Source of the DNA: an uncultured Pelagibacteraceae bacterium
Lineage (GTDB): Bacteria; Pseudomonadota; Alphaproteobacteria; Pelagibacterales; Pelagibacteraceae
Direction: 5' to 3'
DNA length: 35,354 nt
NCBI GenBank assembly: GCA_902554195.1
Contig: CACDNT010000009.1
Location: forward strand, 1-35,354
This document shows, piece after piece, positions 1 to 8,616 of this stretch. The position numbers and the translations under genes are program-made. The notes under the pieces are model-generated. The model was not told the DNA's origin. It searched no databases and saw only the letters and a list, made by a program, of their open reading frames with translations. Positions within the stretch are counted from its first letter, which is position 1, and each line of letters starts with the position of its first letter.

Positions 1-148
1 CTTCTGCAATATTATTATCTCTTGTCGTAATGGCTTGAATTGCTTTACCTAAAGAATCTTCACATGCACTTCCCATTTTAATTATATTAGCATTAAGATT
101 TTTTAGTTCTTCTTCGTAAGATTTGACTGTATGTGGTGCTTCAGACAT
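1..148 (-). CDS. phoU: PhoU phosphate signalling regulator, N-terminal part (runs off left edge)
   Basis: The first 49 residues are visible, beginning [20 protein letters not shown] and continuing with a stretch resembling the helical bundle of PhoU (IIKMGSACEDSLGKAIQAI). PhoU links the Pst transporter to the PhoR kinase and keeps the Pho regulon off when phosphate is plentiful. Its ATG overlaps the pstB stop codon by one base (TAATG), so translation is probably coupled. Position at the end of pstSCAB agrees with the usual pst-phoU order; phoB would be expected next, outside the window. Identity rests on context plus a short N terminus. Confidence 0.85.
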   Translation of the reverse strand, partial: MSEAPHTVKSYEEELKNLNANIIKMGSACEDSLGKAIQAITTRDNNIAE

Positions 149-903
149 TATCCAAACCTCCCTGTTATATAATCTTGCGTTTTTTTATTATCAGGATTCT
201 TAAATATTTTATCAGTAGATCCATGTTCAATCAATTGACCTAAATGAAAAAAACCTGTATTTTGAGAAACACGTGCTGCTTGAGCCATAGAATGAGTTAC
301 AATTATTATTGTGTGCTCTTTTTTTAACTCATCAATCAATTCTTCAATTTGTGCTGTTGCTATTGGATCTAATGCTGAACAAGGTTCATCCATTAATATA
401 ACTTCAGGTCTTACAGAAATCGCTCTAGCAATACAAAGTCTTTGCTGTTGTCCTCCAGATAATCCAGTTCCAGGTTCATGCAACCTATCTTTTACCTCTT
501 CCCATAGTGCAGCCTTTTTCAAACTAGTTTCAACAATTTCATCCATTTCTTGTTTTGATTGAGCCATACCATGAATTGTTGGACCGTAAGACACATTTTC
601 ATATAAAGTTTTTGGGAAAGGATTGGGTTTTTGAAAAACCATACCAATTTTTTCTCTTAGTCTTACGACATCACAACTTTTATCATTGATATTAAAATCA
701 TTAATTAAAATTTCTCCTTTAACACTACAGATATCAATTACATCATTCATTCTATTAAGACATCTTAGGAAAGTTGATTTACCACAACCAGATGGACCAA
801 TTAATGCCGTTACTTGATTTTCCTCAATATCTAAACTTATATTAAAGAGCGCTTGTTTTTTTCCATAAAAAACATCAACATCTTTTGCTTTAATCTTTAT
901 CAT
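148..903 (-). CDS. pstB: Phosphate ABC transporter ATP-binding protein PstB
   Basis: Cytoplasmic ATPase of the high-affinity phosphate importer. The sequence shows Walker A GPSGCGKS, the Q-loop VFQKPNPFP, the ABC signature LSGGQQQR, Walker B VILMDEP with the D-loop SALD, and the switch His in IIIVTHS. The ATG at 903 is preferred because a GGAG ribosome site lies about 7 bases upstream and the pstA stop is one base away; an in-frame ATG at 924 would add seven residues and run into pstA. This gives 251 residues, the usual PstB length. It is coupled to phoU downstream. Confidence 0.97.
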   Translation of the reverse strand: MIKIKAKDVDVFYGKKQALFNISLDIEENQVTALIGPSGCGKSTFLRCLNRMNDVIDICSVKGEILINDFNINDKSCDVVRLREKIGMVFQKPNPFPKTLYENVSYGPTIHGMAQSKQEMDEIVETSLKKAALWEEVKDRLHEPGTGLSGGQQQRLCIARAISVRPEVILMDEPCSALDPIATAQIEELIDELKKEHTIIIVTHSMAQAARVSQNTGFFHLGQLIEHGSTDKIFKNPDNKKTQDYITGRFG

Positions 904-904
904 T

Positions 905-2173
905 TTAACTCCATTTTTTCTCAAACTTATGTCTTATTATTTGGGCAAATAAATTCATTATTATTAAAAAGCCAAGTAAGACCATTATACATGCCGAAAC
1001 TTTTTCTACAAATCCCCTTTCAGCACTTTCAGCCCAAATATAAATTTGAACTGGTAAGCTTGCAGCAGGATCCATGGGTGATCCAGGTATCGTGTTAACA
1101 AAAGCAACCATTCCAATTAAAATTAAGGGTGCAGTTTCTCCTAAAGCTTGAGCTAAACCAATTATTGTTCCTGATAACGTGCCAGGCATAGAAAGAGGGA
1201 CTGTATGATGCATTGTGGTTTGCATTCGACTTGCTCCCATAGCAAGTGCTGCCTCTCTTATACTTGGTGGAACTGCTTTTAAAGATGCTCTAGCAGCTAT
1301 AATTATTGTTGGTAAAGTCATTAAGGACAAAGTGATACCTCCAACTAATGGGGTAGACCTTGGTAAATGAAATATAGCCAATAAAACTCCTAACCCTAAT
1401 AGACCAAAAACTATAGATGGAACCGCTGCTAAGTTGTTTATATTAACTTCAATAAAATCAGTAAATCTATTTTTAGGGGCAAATTCTTCAAGATAGATTG
1501 CAGCTAGAACCGCAACAGGAAAAGCTATCATTAAACAAACAAGTATAGAAAAAATTGAGCCCATAAATGAACTTGCTATTCCAGCTAGCTCAGCTTCTCT
1601 TGAGTCAGCATTTGTAAAAAAACTTATATTAAATTTACTTTCAACCTTACCATTTGCAACAAGTTGATCAAAAATTTTTAATTGATAATCGCTTACTCTT
1701 CTTTGGTCTTCAGGTAAATCTCTTGGATAATTTCCTTTAAAGACTTGGTCTAAATCATCTGAAGCAGTTAGATAAACTTCCTTTGTTTTTCCTATTAAAT
1801 TAGGGTCATTTAAAAGTTCATTTTTAATTTCTTTTTCAAAAAAATAAGACACCATTCTCTTCAATTCATTTTCTTGATCTTCATTGGCGTTTGGATCTAA
1901 ATCAGCCATTGATTTTAATGCTATATCGTAATAATCAGCGTCCTGTAAATCTTCTTTAGAAGGATTTTGGTCTAACATCATTAATTCAGCATCAAAAGTT
2001 ACTGGAACAATAAGCCATGTTTTTTGAAAAGCTGAATAGCCAGTTGAAAAAATTTTAAAAATAAAGATTATTAAAAATAAAAGTGCCATAAAAATTGCAC
2101 TCAGACCGTATAAGCGAAATCGCTGTTCAGCTTTATATCTTTTATTTAATAATTGTTCTTTATTTTTATTCAT
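905..2173 (-). CDS. pstA: Phosphate ABC transporter permease PstA
   Basis: Inner-membrane permease subunit of the phosphate importer. The C-terminal half carries the transporter permease fold with the EAA loop ([26 protein letters not shown] is the coupling region) and the ending RHKFEKKW. At 422 residues it is far longer than the roughly 300-residue E. coli PstA. The extra part is an N-terminal membrane segment (about residues 25-47) followed by about 150 mostly soluble, acidic residues, matching the extended alphaproteobacterial PstA form with a periplasmic domain. Its start overlaps the pstC end by 8 bases. Confidence 0.96.
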   Translation of the reverse strand: MNKNKEQLLNKRYKAEQRFRLYGLSAIFMALLFLIIFIFKIFSTGYSAFQKTWLIVPVTFDAELMMLDQNPSKEDLQDADYYDIALKSMADLDPNANEDQENELKRMVSYFFEKEIKNELLNDPNLIGKTKEVYLTASDDLDQVFKGNYPRDLPEDQRRVSDYQLKIFDQLVANGKVESKFNISFFTNADSREAELAGIASSFMGSIFSILVCLMIAFPVAVLAAIYLEEFAPKNRFTDFIEVNINNLAAVPSIVFGLLGLGVLLAIFHLPRSTPLVGGITLSLMTLPTIIIAARASLKAVPPSIREAALAMGASRMQTTMHHTVPLSMPGTLSGTIIGLAQALGETAPLILIGMVAFVNTIPGSPMDPAASLPVQIYIWAESAERGFVEKVSACIMVLLGFLIIMNLFAQIIRHKFEKKWS

Positions 2174-3551
2174 ATTTTTCTCTATATTTTTTAACTACTC
2201 TCAAGGCCACAATATTTAAACAAAGTGTTACTAAAAATAATGACATACCTAAAGCAAAAGCAGCTTGGGTTTTTGGGTCGCCAAAAGCTTGGTCACCAAT
2301 TAGAATAACTACAATTTGAGCTGTAATCGTTGAAGTAGACTCTAAAGGATTTAAAGTTAAATTAGCAGCTAAACCAGAGGCCATAACAACTATCATTGTT
2401 TCTCCAATAGCTCTTGAAACACCAAGTAAAATAGATCCAACTATCCCCGGCAATGCCGCGGGAAAAATAACTCTCTTAATTGTTTCTGATTTAGTTGCTC
2501 CCATAGCGTAACTTCCATCTCTTAAACTTTGAGGCACACTTGTAATTACATCGTCACTTAAACTTGAAATAAATGGTATAATCATAATACCCATTACCCC
2601 TCCTGCTGCTAAAGCACTTTCAGCTGAAACTTCAAGACCCATTGAAGTTCCTAATTCTTTCAAAAATGGTCCAACAGTTAGGGCAGCAAAAAAACCATAA
2701 ACAACTGTTGGTATACCAGCTAAAATTTCAATTAATGGTTTTGCATATTGTCTAACTTTAGTTGATGCATATTCAGCTAAATAAATTCCACTCATTAATC
2801 CAATTGGGATAGCAACGCACATAGCAATAAATGCAATAAAAAAAGTACCTGCAAAAATAGGGACTGCTCCAAAAGTATCTGAATACATTGTCGGATCTAA
2901 AGCCTCAGAAGAATCTCTAACAAAAGCTTTTGCTGGATACCAGTGAGTTCCAAAGACAAAATCAAATAATGGAATTACTTTAAAAAAATCTATAGTTTGA
3001 AATATAAGTGAGAAAACTATTCCAACAGTAGTTAATATTGCAGCTAAAGAAGCTGTAAATAAAACTGCGTTCAAAAATTTTTCAACTGGTTCTCTTGTTC
3101 TAGAATTAGATGAAATTCTTTTATACGCATAAGCAACAGAGGCAATAATTGCAGATAATACTATAACAACTTTTGAACTTTGAGCTATTGATCGAAGACT
3201 TAAATATTTTTCAGCTGAAGCTTCAATAAAAGGTGTAATTTCTCCAGTGAATTGTCCTCGAGACAATGCTTTTGATTTTTCGTATAATAAATTTAATTCA
3301 TCATCAAGATAACCTTGATTTGAATAATCACTTAAGATTAATAGTTTTACAATTGTGGGCTCAAAAATTGCCCATAATGAAAAAATTATAAAGGCTGGTA
3401 TTGCACACCAGATTGCAAGATAATAACCATAAAATTGTGGTAATGCGGTTAATCTTTTTTTTGTAGATTGAATTGTATATGCTTTTTTGCGTCCAAAATA
3501 ATAGCTTGTGAAACCTAGAAGAACAATAAATGTAAATAATATTAAGTTCAC
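2166..3551 (-). CDS. pstC: Phosphate ABC transporter permease PstC
   Basis: Second membrane subunit of the phosphate importer, 461 residues, again longer than the roughly 320-residue E. coli protein because of an N-terminal extension with extra membrane segments (about residues 1-20, 40-65, 125-145 and 160-190). The core carries FGTHWYPA, SGIYLAEYAS, GIPTVVYGF and the EAA-type loop LRDGSYAMGATKSETIKRVIFPAALPGI. The start is GTG at 3551, chosen because an AGGAG site lies about 6 bases upstream and the reading begins with a clear membrane segment. It lies downstream of a hairpin that separates it from pstS. Confidence 0.96.
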   Translation of the reverse strand: MNLILFTFIVLLGFTSYYFGRKKAYTIQSTKKRLTALPQFYGYYLAIWCAIPAFIIFSLWAIFEPTIVKLLILSDYSNQGYLDDELNLLYEKSKALSRGQFTGEITPFIEASAEKYLSLRSIAQSSKVVIVLSAIIASVAYAYKRISSNSRTREPVEKFLNAVLFTASLAAILTTVGIVFSLIFQTIDFFKVIPLFDFVFGTHWYPAKAFVRDSSEALDPTMYSDTFGAVPIFAGTFFIAFIAMCVAIPIGLMSGIYLAEYASTKVRQYAKPLIEILAGIPTVVYGFFAALTVGPFLKELGTSMGLEVSAESALAAGGVMGIMIIPFISSLSDDVITSVPQSLRDGSYAMGATKSETIKRVIFPAALPGIVGSILLGVSRAIGETMIVVMASGLAANLTLNPLESTSTITAQIVVILIGDQAFGDPKTQAAFALGMSLFLVTLCLNIVALRVVKKYREKYE

Positions 3552-3586
3552 AGAATCTCCTTAAGTGAGGACTTTACTCTTTTTTT

Positions 3587-3620
3587 AAAAAAAAGGGGTC
3601 TAAAAAGACCCCCTTTTTAA
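3587..3620 (-). terminator. Hairpin with T run between pstS and pstC
   Basis: On the minus strand a GGGGTC stem with a six-base loop and GACCCC return is followed by a run of eight T. This is a rho-independent terminator by structure. Because it sits inside the pst operon just after pstS, it probably stops most transcripts there, giving more binding protein than membrane subunits; partial read-through into pstC is inferred. Confidence 0.85.
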
Positions 3621-3642
3621 TTATTTGTTAACTGAGGAATAA

Positions 3643-4674
3643 TTAATTACCCATAGCAACTAGCTTCGTAGCATTAGTTCTAGTTGTTTTATACAACTTA
3701 GAGTCTAATGGCACTAAACCAATGTCTGCTAAGTAACCACCTTTTCCAATAGCTTTCTTAGTTGTGAATTCTTTCACAAACTCATGTAAGCCTGGAATTA
3801 CTCCAACGTGTGCTTTTTTCACGTAGAAGAATAAAGGTCTAGCAACAGCATAACTGTAGTCTTGAATAGACTTTAATGACGGTTGTCCACCATCAATACT
3901 TGCTGCTTGCAATTTATCTTTTGCAGCTAAGAAATAACTGAAACCAAAGAAACCAAACATTTCTTTATCTTGAGTTAACTTTTGGATGATTAAACTATCG
4001 TTTTCTCCAACTTCAATAGCAGCACCATCTTCTCTGTAAAGTTTTTGAGGTTTTTTGTATTTTTTATTTCCAGCTTCAAAACCAGCTTTATAAAGAGCTT
4101 TAGCTTCTTTAGTCATACCTTTTTTCATTACTAAAGAATTCCAAGCATCTCTAGTTCCTGATGTTCCTGGTGGGATCATCACTGAAATTTTTTGTTTTGG
4201 TAAGCTAGGGTCAATTTGGTCCCAAGTTTTATAAATATTTGGAACTAATTTACCATCAACAACTGTATGAGCAGCAAGTGCTAAATATAATTGTTCTTTA
4301 GTAAAGTTTACTGGTTTTGCATCTTTGCTGTAAGCTAATGTAATACCATCGTTACCAATTACGATCTCAACGATATCATTAACACCATTTTTCTTACATA
4401 GAGCTTTTTCTTTATCTTTCATAGCTCTTGATGCATTTGTAATATCTGGATGTTGTTCACCTACACCAGCACAGAATAGTTTAGCTCCACCACCAGTACC
4501 AGTAGACTCGATTACAGGAGTTTTAAATCCTGAACCACCAAATCTTTCAGCAACAACTGTTGCATAAGGGAATACTGTAGAAGAACCAACTATCTTAATT
4601 TGATCTCTTGCTTGAGCAACAGTTGCAATTGAAAGTGCAACTAAAGAAGCAATTACTATAGTTAGTTTTTTCAT
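3643..4674 (-). CDS. pstS: Phosphate-binding periplasmic protein PstS
   Basis: Captures inorganic phosphate in the periplasm and delivers it to PstCA. A signal peptide covers about residues 1-22 (lysine start, hydrophobic core, TVAQA then RDQ). Phosphate-site motifs are visible: VGSSTVFPYA, ESTGTGGGAKLFC, ITNASRAM, GNDGITLAYS and PPGTSGTRDAWN. Length 343 residues is normal. It is the first gene of the pst run and is preceded by a Pho-box-like repeat. Codon use is less AT-biased than in its neighbours, in keeping with a highly expressed protein. Confidence 0.97.
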   Translation of the reverse strand: MKKLTIVIASLVALSIATVAQARDQIKIVGSSTVFPYATVVAERFGGSGFKTPVIESTGTGGGAKLFCAGVGEQHPDITNASRAMKDKEKALCKKNGVNDIVEIVIGNDGITLAYSKDAKPVNFTKEQLYLALAAHTVVDGKLVPNIYKTWDQIDPSLPKQKISVMIPPGTSGTRDAWNSLVMKKGMTKEAKALYKAGFEAGNKKYKKPQKLYREDGAAIEVGENDSLIIQKLTQDKEMFGFFGFSYFLAAKDKLQAASIDGGQPSLKSIQDYSYAVARPLFFYVKKAHVGVIPGLHEFVKEFTTKKAIGKGGYLADIGLVPLDSKLYKTTRTNATKLVAMGN

Positions 4675-4743
4675 TATCTTTAATCCTTTCGTTATTTATT
4701 AATTAAAAGATGTTTGACTCGTATAAATTTATTGAATCTTTAA

Positions 4744-4773
4744 TATTACAGAATTGTTACACTTTTGTTAAAA
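4744..4773 (-). promoter_or_regulatory. Probable Pho box (PhoB site) upstream of pstS
   Basis: On the minus strand two TGTAA units, TGTAACAATTC and TGTAATATTAA, are spaced by exactly 11 bases, with a weaker third unit (TTTAACAAAAG) one step further upstream. Pho boxes are 11-base direct repeats of a CTGTCAT type sequence, and the T-rich variant here is close to it. The site ends 70 bases before the pstS ATG. Assigning it to PhoB is inference from the repeat and the genes served. Confidence 0.65.
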
Positions 4774-4783
4774 AGGTAACTTT

Positions 4784-5392
4784 TTAGTTGTATTTTTTTG
4801 ATATAATTATTTGATCAATATCAGTTTCTAAGCCACCAATACATGAAACAGGGTTTACCTGTTCATTAAGAGCTAGTTCTTTGGTTGGACGTAAAGTTAT
4901 TTCTAGTTTTACTAAGTTTACTAATTCCTCTCTAATTTCTTCATCATATCTCCAGCTTGGCCATGAACTTGGGGTTGAAAATATAGAGGTTAAATAGCTT
5001 GTAGCCATAGTATATCTATAATTACTCAAATTTTCATTCCTCAATAAAAAATCTCTTACAGAATTAAAAATATTCCTACATCTAAAAGAATCTGAAAAAT
5101 AATTTTCCTTCTTGAGATTTCTATTCATAGGAACAGAAACAATTAAATCAATTGAATTTTTAGAATACGAGGTAACTACGTCTGTATAAAATTCAGCTTC
5201 AGTAACTTCTAAATGATCTTTAATAGAAGGATATGAAGTTTTCAAATCTGCCTCTAATCTAAAAATTCCAATATCAAAAACTGTAAGTTGCTGATTTCTT
5301 AATAATGTTGTGATATCTTTAGAAAAAACACTTGTTGTTATAGAGCTTAATAAAAAAGCAAAAATCAAAATATTTTTGAATATTTTAACCAT
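4784..5392 (-). CDS. Exported protein of unknown function in the phosphate island
   Basis: I do not recognise this 202-residue protein. It begins with a clear signal peptide (MVKIFKN, hydrophobic core to about residue 20, SVFSKD) and then has a soluble body with no further membrane segment, so a periplasmic location is likely. Two cysteines in the mature part (SFRCRN and NPVSCIG) could form a disulphide. The segment SSWPSWRYDEEIREELVNLVKLEITLRP looks structured. It lies between phoR and pstS on the same strand with 91 and 109 base gaps, and a Pho-box-like repeat lies just before it, suggesting phosphate-starvation expression. No catalytic motif is evident. Confidence 0.8.
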   Translation of the reverse strand: MVKIFKNILIFAFLLSSITTSVFSKDITTLLRNQQLTVFDIGIFRLEADLKTSYPSIKDHLEVTEAEFYTDVVTSYSKNSIDLIVSVPMNRNLKKENYFSDSFRCRNIFNSVRDFLLRNENLSNYRYTMATSYLTSIFSTPSSWPSWRYDEEIREELVNLVKLEITLRPTKELALNEQVNPVSCIGGLETDIDQIIISKKYN

Positions 5393-5426
5393 ATAAAAAA
5401 ATTAATTAAAAGATTAACATTAATCA

Positions 5427-5444
5427 AGTAAAGAATTGTTAAAA
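5427..5444 (-). promoter_or_regulatory. Pho-box-like repeat upstream of the unknown exported gene
   Basis: The plus-strand bases GTAAAGAATTGTTAAA closely match TTACAGAATTGTTACA in the pstS site (13 of 16 positions), with the same 11-base spacing. It ends about 35 bases before the start codon of the gene at 4784-5392. AT-richness makes chance resemblance possible. Confidence 0.45.
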
Positions 5445-5483
5445 AAACCTTCTAAAACTATTACAATATAATATTTTTTAAAT

Positions 5484-6629
5484 TTAAGTTTTCGCTGGTA
5501 AATAAATTTGAATTTCAGTTCCTTGGTTTTCCTCACTTAGAATCTCATAGTGTCCACGATGTTGAGTAACTATATGTTTAACAATAGCTAATCCTAAACC
5601 GGTTCCACCAACCTTGTTACTTTGTTCAAGATCTACCCTAAAAAATCTTTCTGTAATTCTAGAAATATATCTTTGAGGAATGCCAACACCTTCGTCTTTA
5701 ATACTGATCATAAAATTTTTTTCTAACAATTTACCATCGCTAATTTTGCTTGTTATAAAAATAGACTTATTTTCCTTTGAATACTTAATTGCATTATCTA
5801 AAAGATTAGAAAAAACAGTTTGTAATTTTTTTTCATCTCCAATAACAACTGTTGGATTGGCGAGAGATAAATTAATATTTAATTTCTTTCTTTTTAAAAC
5901 AATCTCAAAATTACTGATGATTGTTTTGAAAAGATCATTTATATCAACTAAAGAGTTTGGCCTTATGTGTTCTTCTAATTCAATTCTTGTGAGTATTAAA
6001 AGATCATTAATTAAATTTTCCATTCTATTTGATTGATCAGTCATTATTTTCATAAATTTTTTTTTAGCCTTTTCATCATCAGACGCTGGGCCCTCAATTG
6101 TTTCTAGCGATCCTTTGATTGCCATTAAAGGTGTTCTTAATTCATGGCTTACATTTGCTACAAAATCAGTTTTAAATTTTTGTGCTTTTGTAATTTCAGT
6201 AAAATCTTTTAAAAATAACACAACAGAGTCTGGTTCAGTAAACAAATGAGTTGGGCCAGGAATAATATAAATTTTATAGAATTGATATGATGGGAGGTCT
6301 ATTTCAACATCGATATTTTTTGTTTTATTTTCTACGATAGCTTTTTCAATATTTTCTATTAATTCTGGTTTTCGAATTATAGAAGATATGTTTTTATCAA
6401 TTAAATTACTTCCAAATCTTTTTAATGCACTTGGATTGGCATATTTAATTATGTTAAATTTATTTAATGCAAAAAATTGATCTTCAAGCTCATCAATAAT
6501 TACTCTTTTTGTTTTTTCTTCTCTTTTATTAACTATTGTAGCGGTATTTATTGATTTATTTTTTTTTTGATTAAGTAAATAGAGAAGATAAACTATCACA
6601 ACTATAAGTAGAATGACGAAATATTCCAT
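5484..6629 (-). CDS. phoR: Phosphate-regulon sensor histidine kinase PhoR
   Basis: Membrane kinase that phosphorylates PhoB when phosphate is scarce. One N-terminal membrane segment (about residues 3-21) is followed by a PAS-like domain (about 48-145), the HisKA box FVANVSHELRTPL with the phospho-acceptor His162, and an ATPase domain with N box NLLDNAIKY, G1 DEGVGIP, and G2 GTGLGLAIV. At 381 residues it is shorter than E. coli PhoR (431) and has a minimal membrane part. Its placement between the lipid-remodelling genes and pst supports PhoR over other kinases. Confidence 0.9.
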   Translation of the reverse strand: MEYFVILLIVVIVYLLYLLNQKKNKSINTATIVNKREEKTKRVIIDELEDQFFALNKFNIIKYANPSALKRFGSNLIDKNISSIIRKPELIENIEKAIVENKTKNIDVEIDLPSYQFYKIYIIPGPTHLFTEPDSVVLFLKDFTEITKAQKFKTDFVANVSHELRTPLMAIKGSLETIEGPASDDEKAKKKFMKIMTDQSNRMENLINDLLILTRIELEEHIRPNSLVDINDLFKTIISNFEIVLKRKKLNINLSLANPTVVIGDEKKLQTVFSNLLDNAIKYSKENKSIFITSKISDGKLLEKNFMISIKDEGVGIPQRYISRITERFFRVDLEQSNKVGGTGLGLAIVKHIVTQHRGHYEILSEENQGTEIQIYLPAKT

Positions 6630-6694
6630 AAATTTAGATGGCTTAATTTTGCATCATTACACTTTTTAATGCAAATAAATTAAGGAAAAATTAA

Positions 6695-7702
6695 CTAATG
6701 ATTTGGTGAAATATTGTTAAAAAATATTTTTGCTGTTTCTTCCCAAGTGAATTTTTTTGCAAATTCAAGACAATCATTTCTGTCAACTTTTAAAGCTTTT
6801 TGGGCTGATACTTTAAGATCATCATCTAAACAATTTATTTTGGATCCTTCAAATATATCTTTAGGACCTGGAACAGGATACGCAGCAACAGGTGTTCCAC
6901 AATTTAAAGCCTCTGTAACAACAATTCCAAATGTATCTGTTTTACTTGGAAATACAAAAACATCGGAAGATGCAAAATGTGATGCTAATTCACCATTTGT
7001 TTTTTCTCCTAAAAAAATATCTTTTGGAAATTCTTTTTTCAATTTTTTTAAATCAGGTCCTTTTCCTATAATTATTTTTGTACCTTCTAAATCACATTCT
7101 AAGAAAGCTCTTATGTTTTTTTCAACTGCAACTCTTCCAACATAAATCCAAATAGGTCTTTTATGAGGTAATTCAATTTTTTTAGGGTTCTTAAAAGCTC
7201 CATGATTTCCTCCTCTAGTCCAAGTAATCATTTTATTGTCATCTATACCTATATCGATTAATTCTTTTCTCATAGATTCTGTGGTTACTAAAATTCTCTC
7301 TGCTTTATTATGAAAATTTGCTAAGAATTTTTCAGCCCATTTTGCTGGTATAATAGGAAAGTAAAGTTTTAGATATTTATCAAATCTTGTGTGGAAACTC
7401 GTAGTAAACTTTAGATTATTTTTTAAACAATATCTTCTTGCCATAGTGCCTATCGGGCCTTCGGTAGCGATATGAATTGCATCTGGATTGATTTTCTTTA
7501 TTAAATTACCAACTCTTGGCCATACATTTATAGACAACCTAATTTCATTATATTTCGGCATCGGAAAAGTAAAAAATAAGTCAGGTGTAATATATTCTAT
7601 TCTATGACCTTGTTCTTTTAATACATTGCCTGTTTCATGTAAGGTTCTTACGACACCATTTACTTGTGGAAAATATGCATCTGTAGCAATTAAAATTTTC
7701 AT
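6695..7702 (-). CDS. agt: GT4 glycosyltransferase, probable diacylglycerol glycosyltransferase (Agt type)
   Basis: A GT-B fold enzyme of 335 residues. The N-terminal half begins MKILIATDAYFPQVNGVVRT with the G-rich acceptor-side loop; the C-terminal half has the linker IWIYVGRVAVEKN, the nucleotide-sugar part IIIGKGPDLKKL, and the glycosyltransferase family 4 motif around TDTFGIVVTEALNCGTPVAA. It starts 3 bases after the plcP stop, so the two genes form an operon. In marine heterotrophs this plcP-agt pair converts phospholipids to glucosyl- or glucuronosyl-diacylglycerol under phosphate limitation. The sugar used here cannot be read from the sequence, and the specific role is inferred from context. 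Confidence 0.82.
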   Translation of the reverse strand: MKILIATDAYFPQVNGVVRTLHETGNVLKEQGHRIEYITPDLFFTFPMPKYNEIRLSINVWPRVGNLIKKINPDAIHIATEGPIGTMARRYCLKNNLKFTTSFHTRFDKYLKLYFPIIPAKWAEKFLANFHNKAERILVTTESMRKELIDIGIDDNKMITWTRGGNHGAFKNPKKIELPHKRPIWIYVGRVAVEKNIRAFLECDLEGTKIIIGKGPDLKKLKKEFPKDIFLGEKTNGELASHFASSDVFVFPSKTDTFGIVVTEALNCGTPVAAYPVPGPKDIFEGSKINCLDDDLKVSAQKALKVDRNDCLEFAKKFTWEETAKIFFNNISPNH

Positions 7703-7705
7703 TAA

Positions 7706-8518
7706 TTATGAAGCTTTTTTTAATTCTTCAGTTTTAATTGGTTCAATTATTTCTTTATCGTCTAAATATTGTTCTCTTATTTTGTCCCAATATAATATTT
7801 CAAAACTACCATCATAATTTTCGGCTAATGCAGTGCAGGACTCAACCCAGTCTCCACAATTTAAATAATTGACCCCATTAAAATCTCTATCCTCAGCATG
7901 ATGGATGTGGCCACAAATAATTCCATCAAATTTTTTTCTTTTTGCATAATCTGAAAGTGTTTTTTCATATTCACCAATATATTTAACTGCATTTTTGACT
8001 TTATACTTTAAAAATTTTGCAAGAGACCAATATTCTTTTCCTCTCAATCTTCTAAAAAAATTAATTATTACATTTAATTTTAATAGTAAATTATAGGCTA
8101 TTGATCCAAGTTTAGATAACCATTTAGCATGTTTCATAACACCATCCCAAGCATCACCATGAACAACAACATATTTTTTTCCTGCATTTGTTTCATGAAT
8201 AACTCTATTAACCATATGGATGTCACCAAAATGCATTGGAATAAATTTTCTTAACATTTCGTCATGATTACCCATTATGTAGAAAACTTTGGTACCATGT
8301 CTAGCTTTTCTTAAAATTTTTTGGATTACATCATTATGTTCTTGAGGCCAAAAAAAACTTTTTTGCATTTCCCAGATATCTATAATGTCCCCTACAAGAT
8401 AAAGATTTTCGGATCTTGAGTTTTTAAAAAACTCTAAAAGTTTTTCTGCCTGACAACCCTTGGTACCTAAATGAACATCAGAAATAAATATACTTTTATA
8501 TTTAAGTAAATTAGGCAT
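7706..8518 (-). CDS. plcP: Metallophosphoesterase, probable phospholipase C PlcP
   Basis: A calcineurin-like phosphoesterase of 270 residues. All metal-binding motifs are present: DVHLG (residues 14-18), GDIID (43-47), GNHDE (83-87), VHGDAWD (119-125) and GHIHHAE (203-209). The family resembles UDP-2,3-diacylglucosamine hydrolase (LpxH), which is the main alternative. PlcP is preferred because the gene is joined to an agt-type glycosyltransferase, sits in a phosphate island, and follows a Pho-box-like repeat. The expected reaction is removal of phosphorylated head groups from membrane phospholipids, yielding diacylglycerol for glycosylation and freeing phosphate. Confidence 0.85.
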   Translation of the reverse strand: MPNLLKYKSIFISDVHLGTKGCQAEKLLEFFKNSRSENLYLVGDIIDIWEMQKSFFWPQEHNDVIQKILRKARHGTKVFYIMGNHDEMLRKFIPMHFGDIHMVNRVIHETNAGKKYVVVHGDAWDGVMKHAKWLSKLGSIAYNLLLKLNVIINFFRRLRGKEYWSLAKFLKYKVKNAVKYIGEYEKTLSDYAKRKKFDGIICGHIHHAEDRDFNGVNYLNCGDWVESCTALAENYDGSFEILYWDKIREQYLDDKEIIEPIKTEELKKAS

Positions 8519-8579
8519 TTAAAGACCTATATTTTAATACAACTGTAACACGAATCATGTAATTCTTATTTCATTTGAA

Positions 8580-8598
8580 TGTTACAAATTTGTTAAAA
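8580..8598 (-). promoter_or_regulatory. Pho-box-like repeat between plcP and the divergent lipid kinase
   Basis: The plus-strand bases TGTTACAAATTTGTTAAAA contain TTACA and TTAAA units 11 bases apart, as in the pstS site. The site lies 62 bases before the plcP start, close to the 70 bases seen at pstS, and only 19 bases before the lipid-kinase start, so it is best assigned to plcP-agt. A separate CTGTAACA at 8543-8550 could belong to the kinase promoter on the plus strand. Function is inferred. Confidence 0.5.
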
Positions 8599-8616
8599 AT
8601 TTTTTAAGGATTAATT

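Noticed and set aside
904..924. Upstream ATG at 924 for pstB
   Set aside because: It lacks a ribosome site and would overlap pstA; the ATG at 903 has GGAG at proper distance.
7706..8518. LpxH (UDP-2,3-diacylglucosamine hydrolase) as the role of the phosphoesterase
   Set aside because: The motifs fit the wider family, but the operon with an agt-type glycosyltransferase, the phosphate context and the Pho-like site favour PlcP. Not fully excluded.
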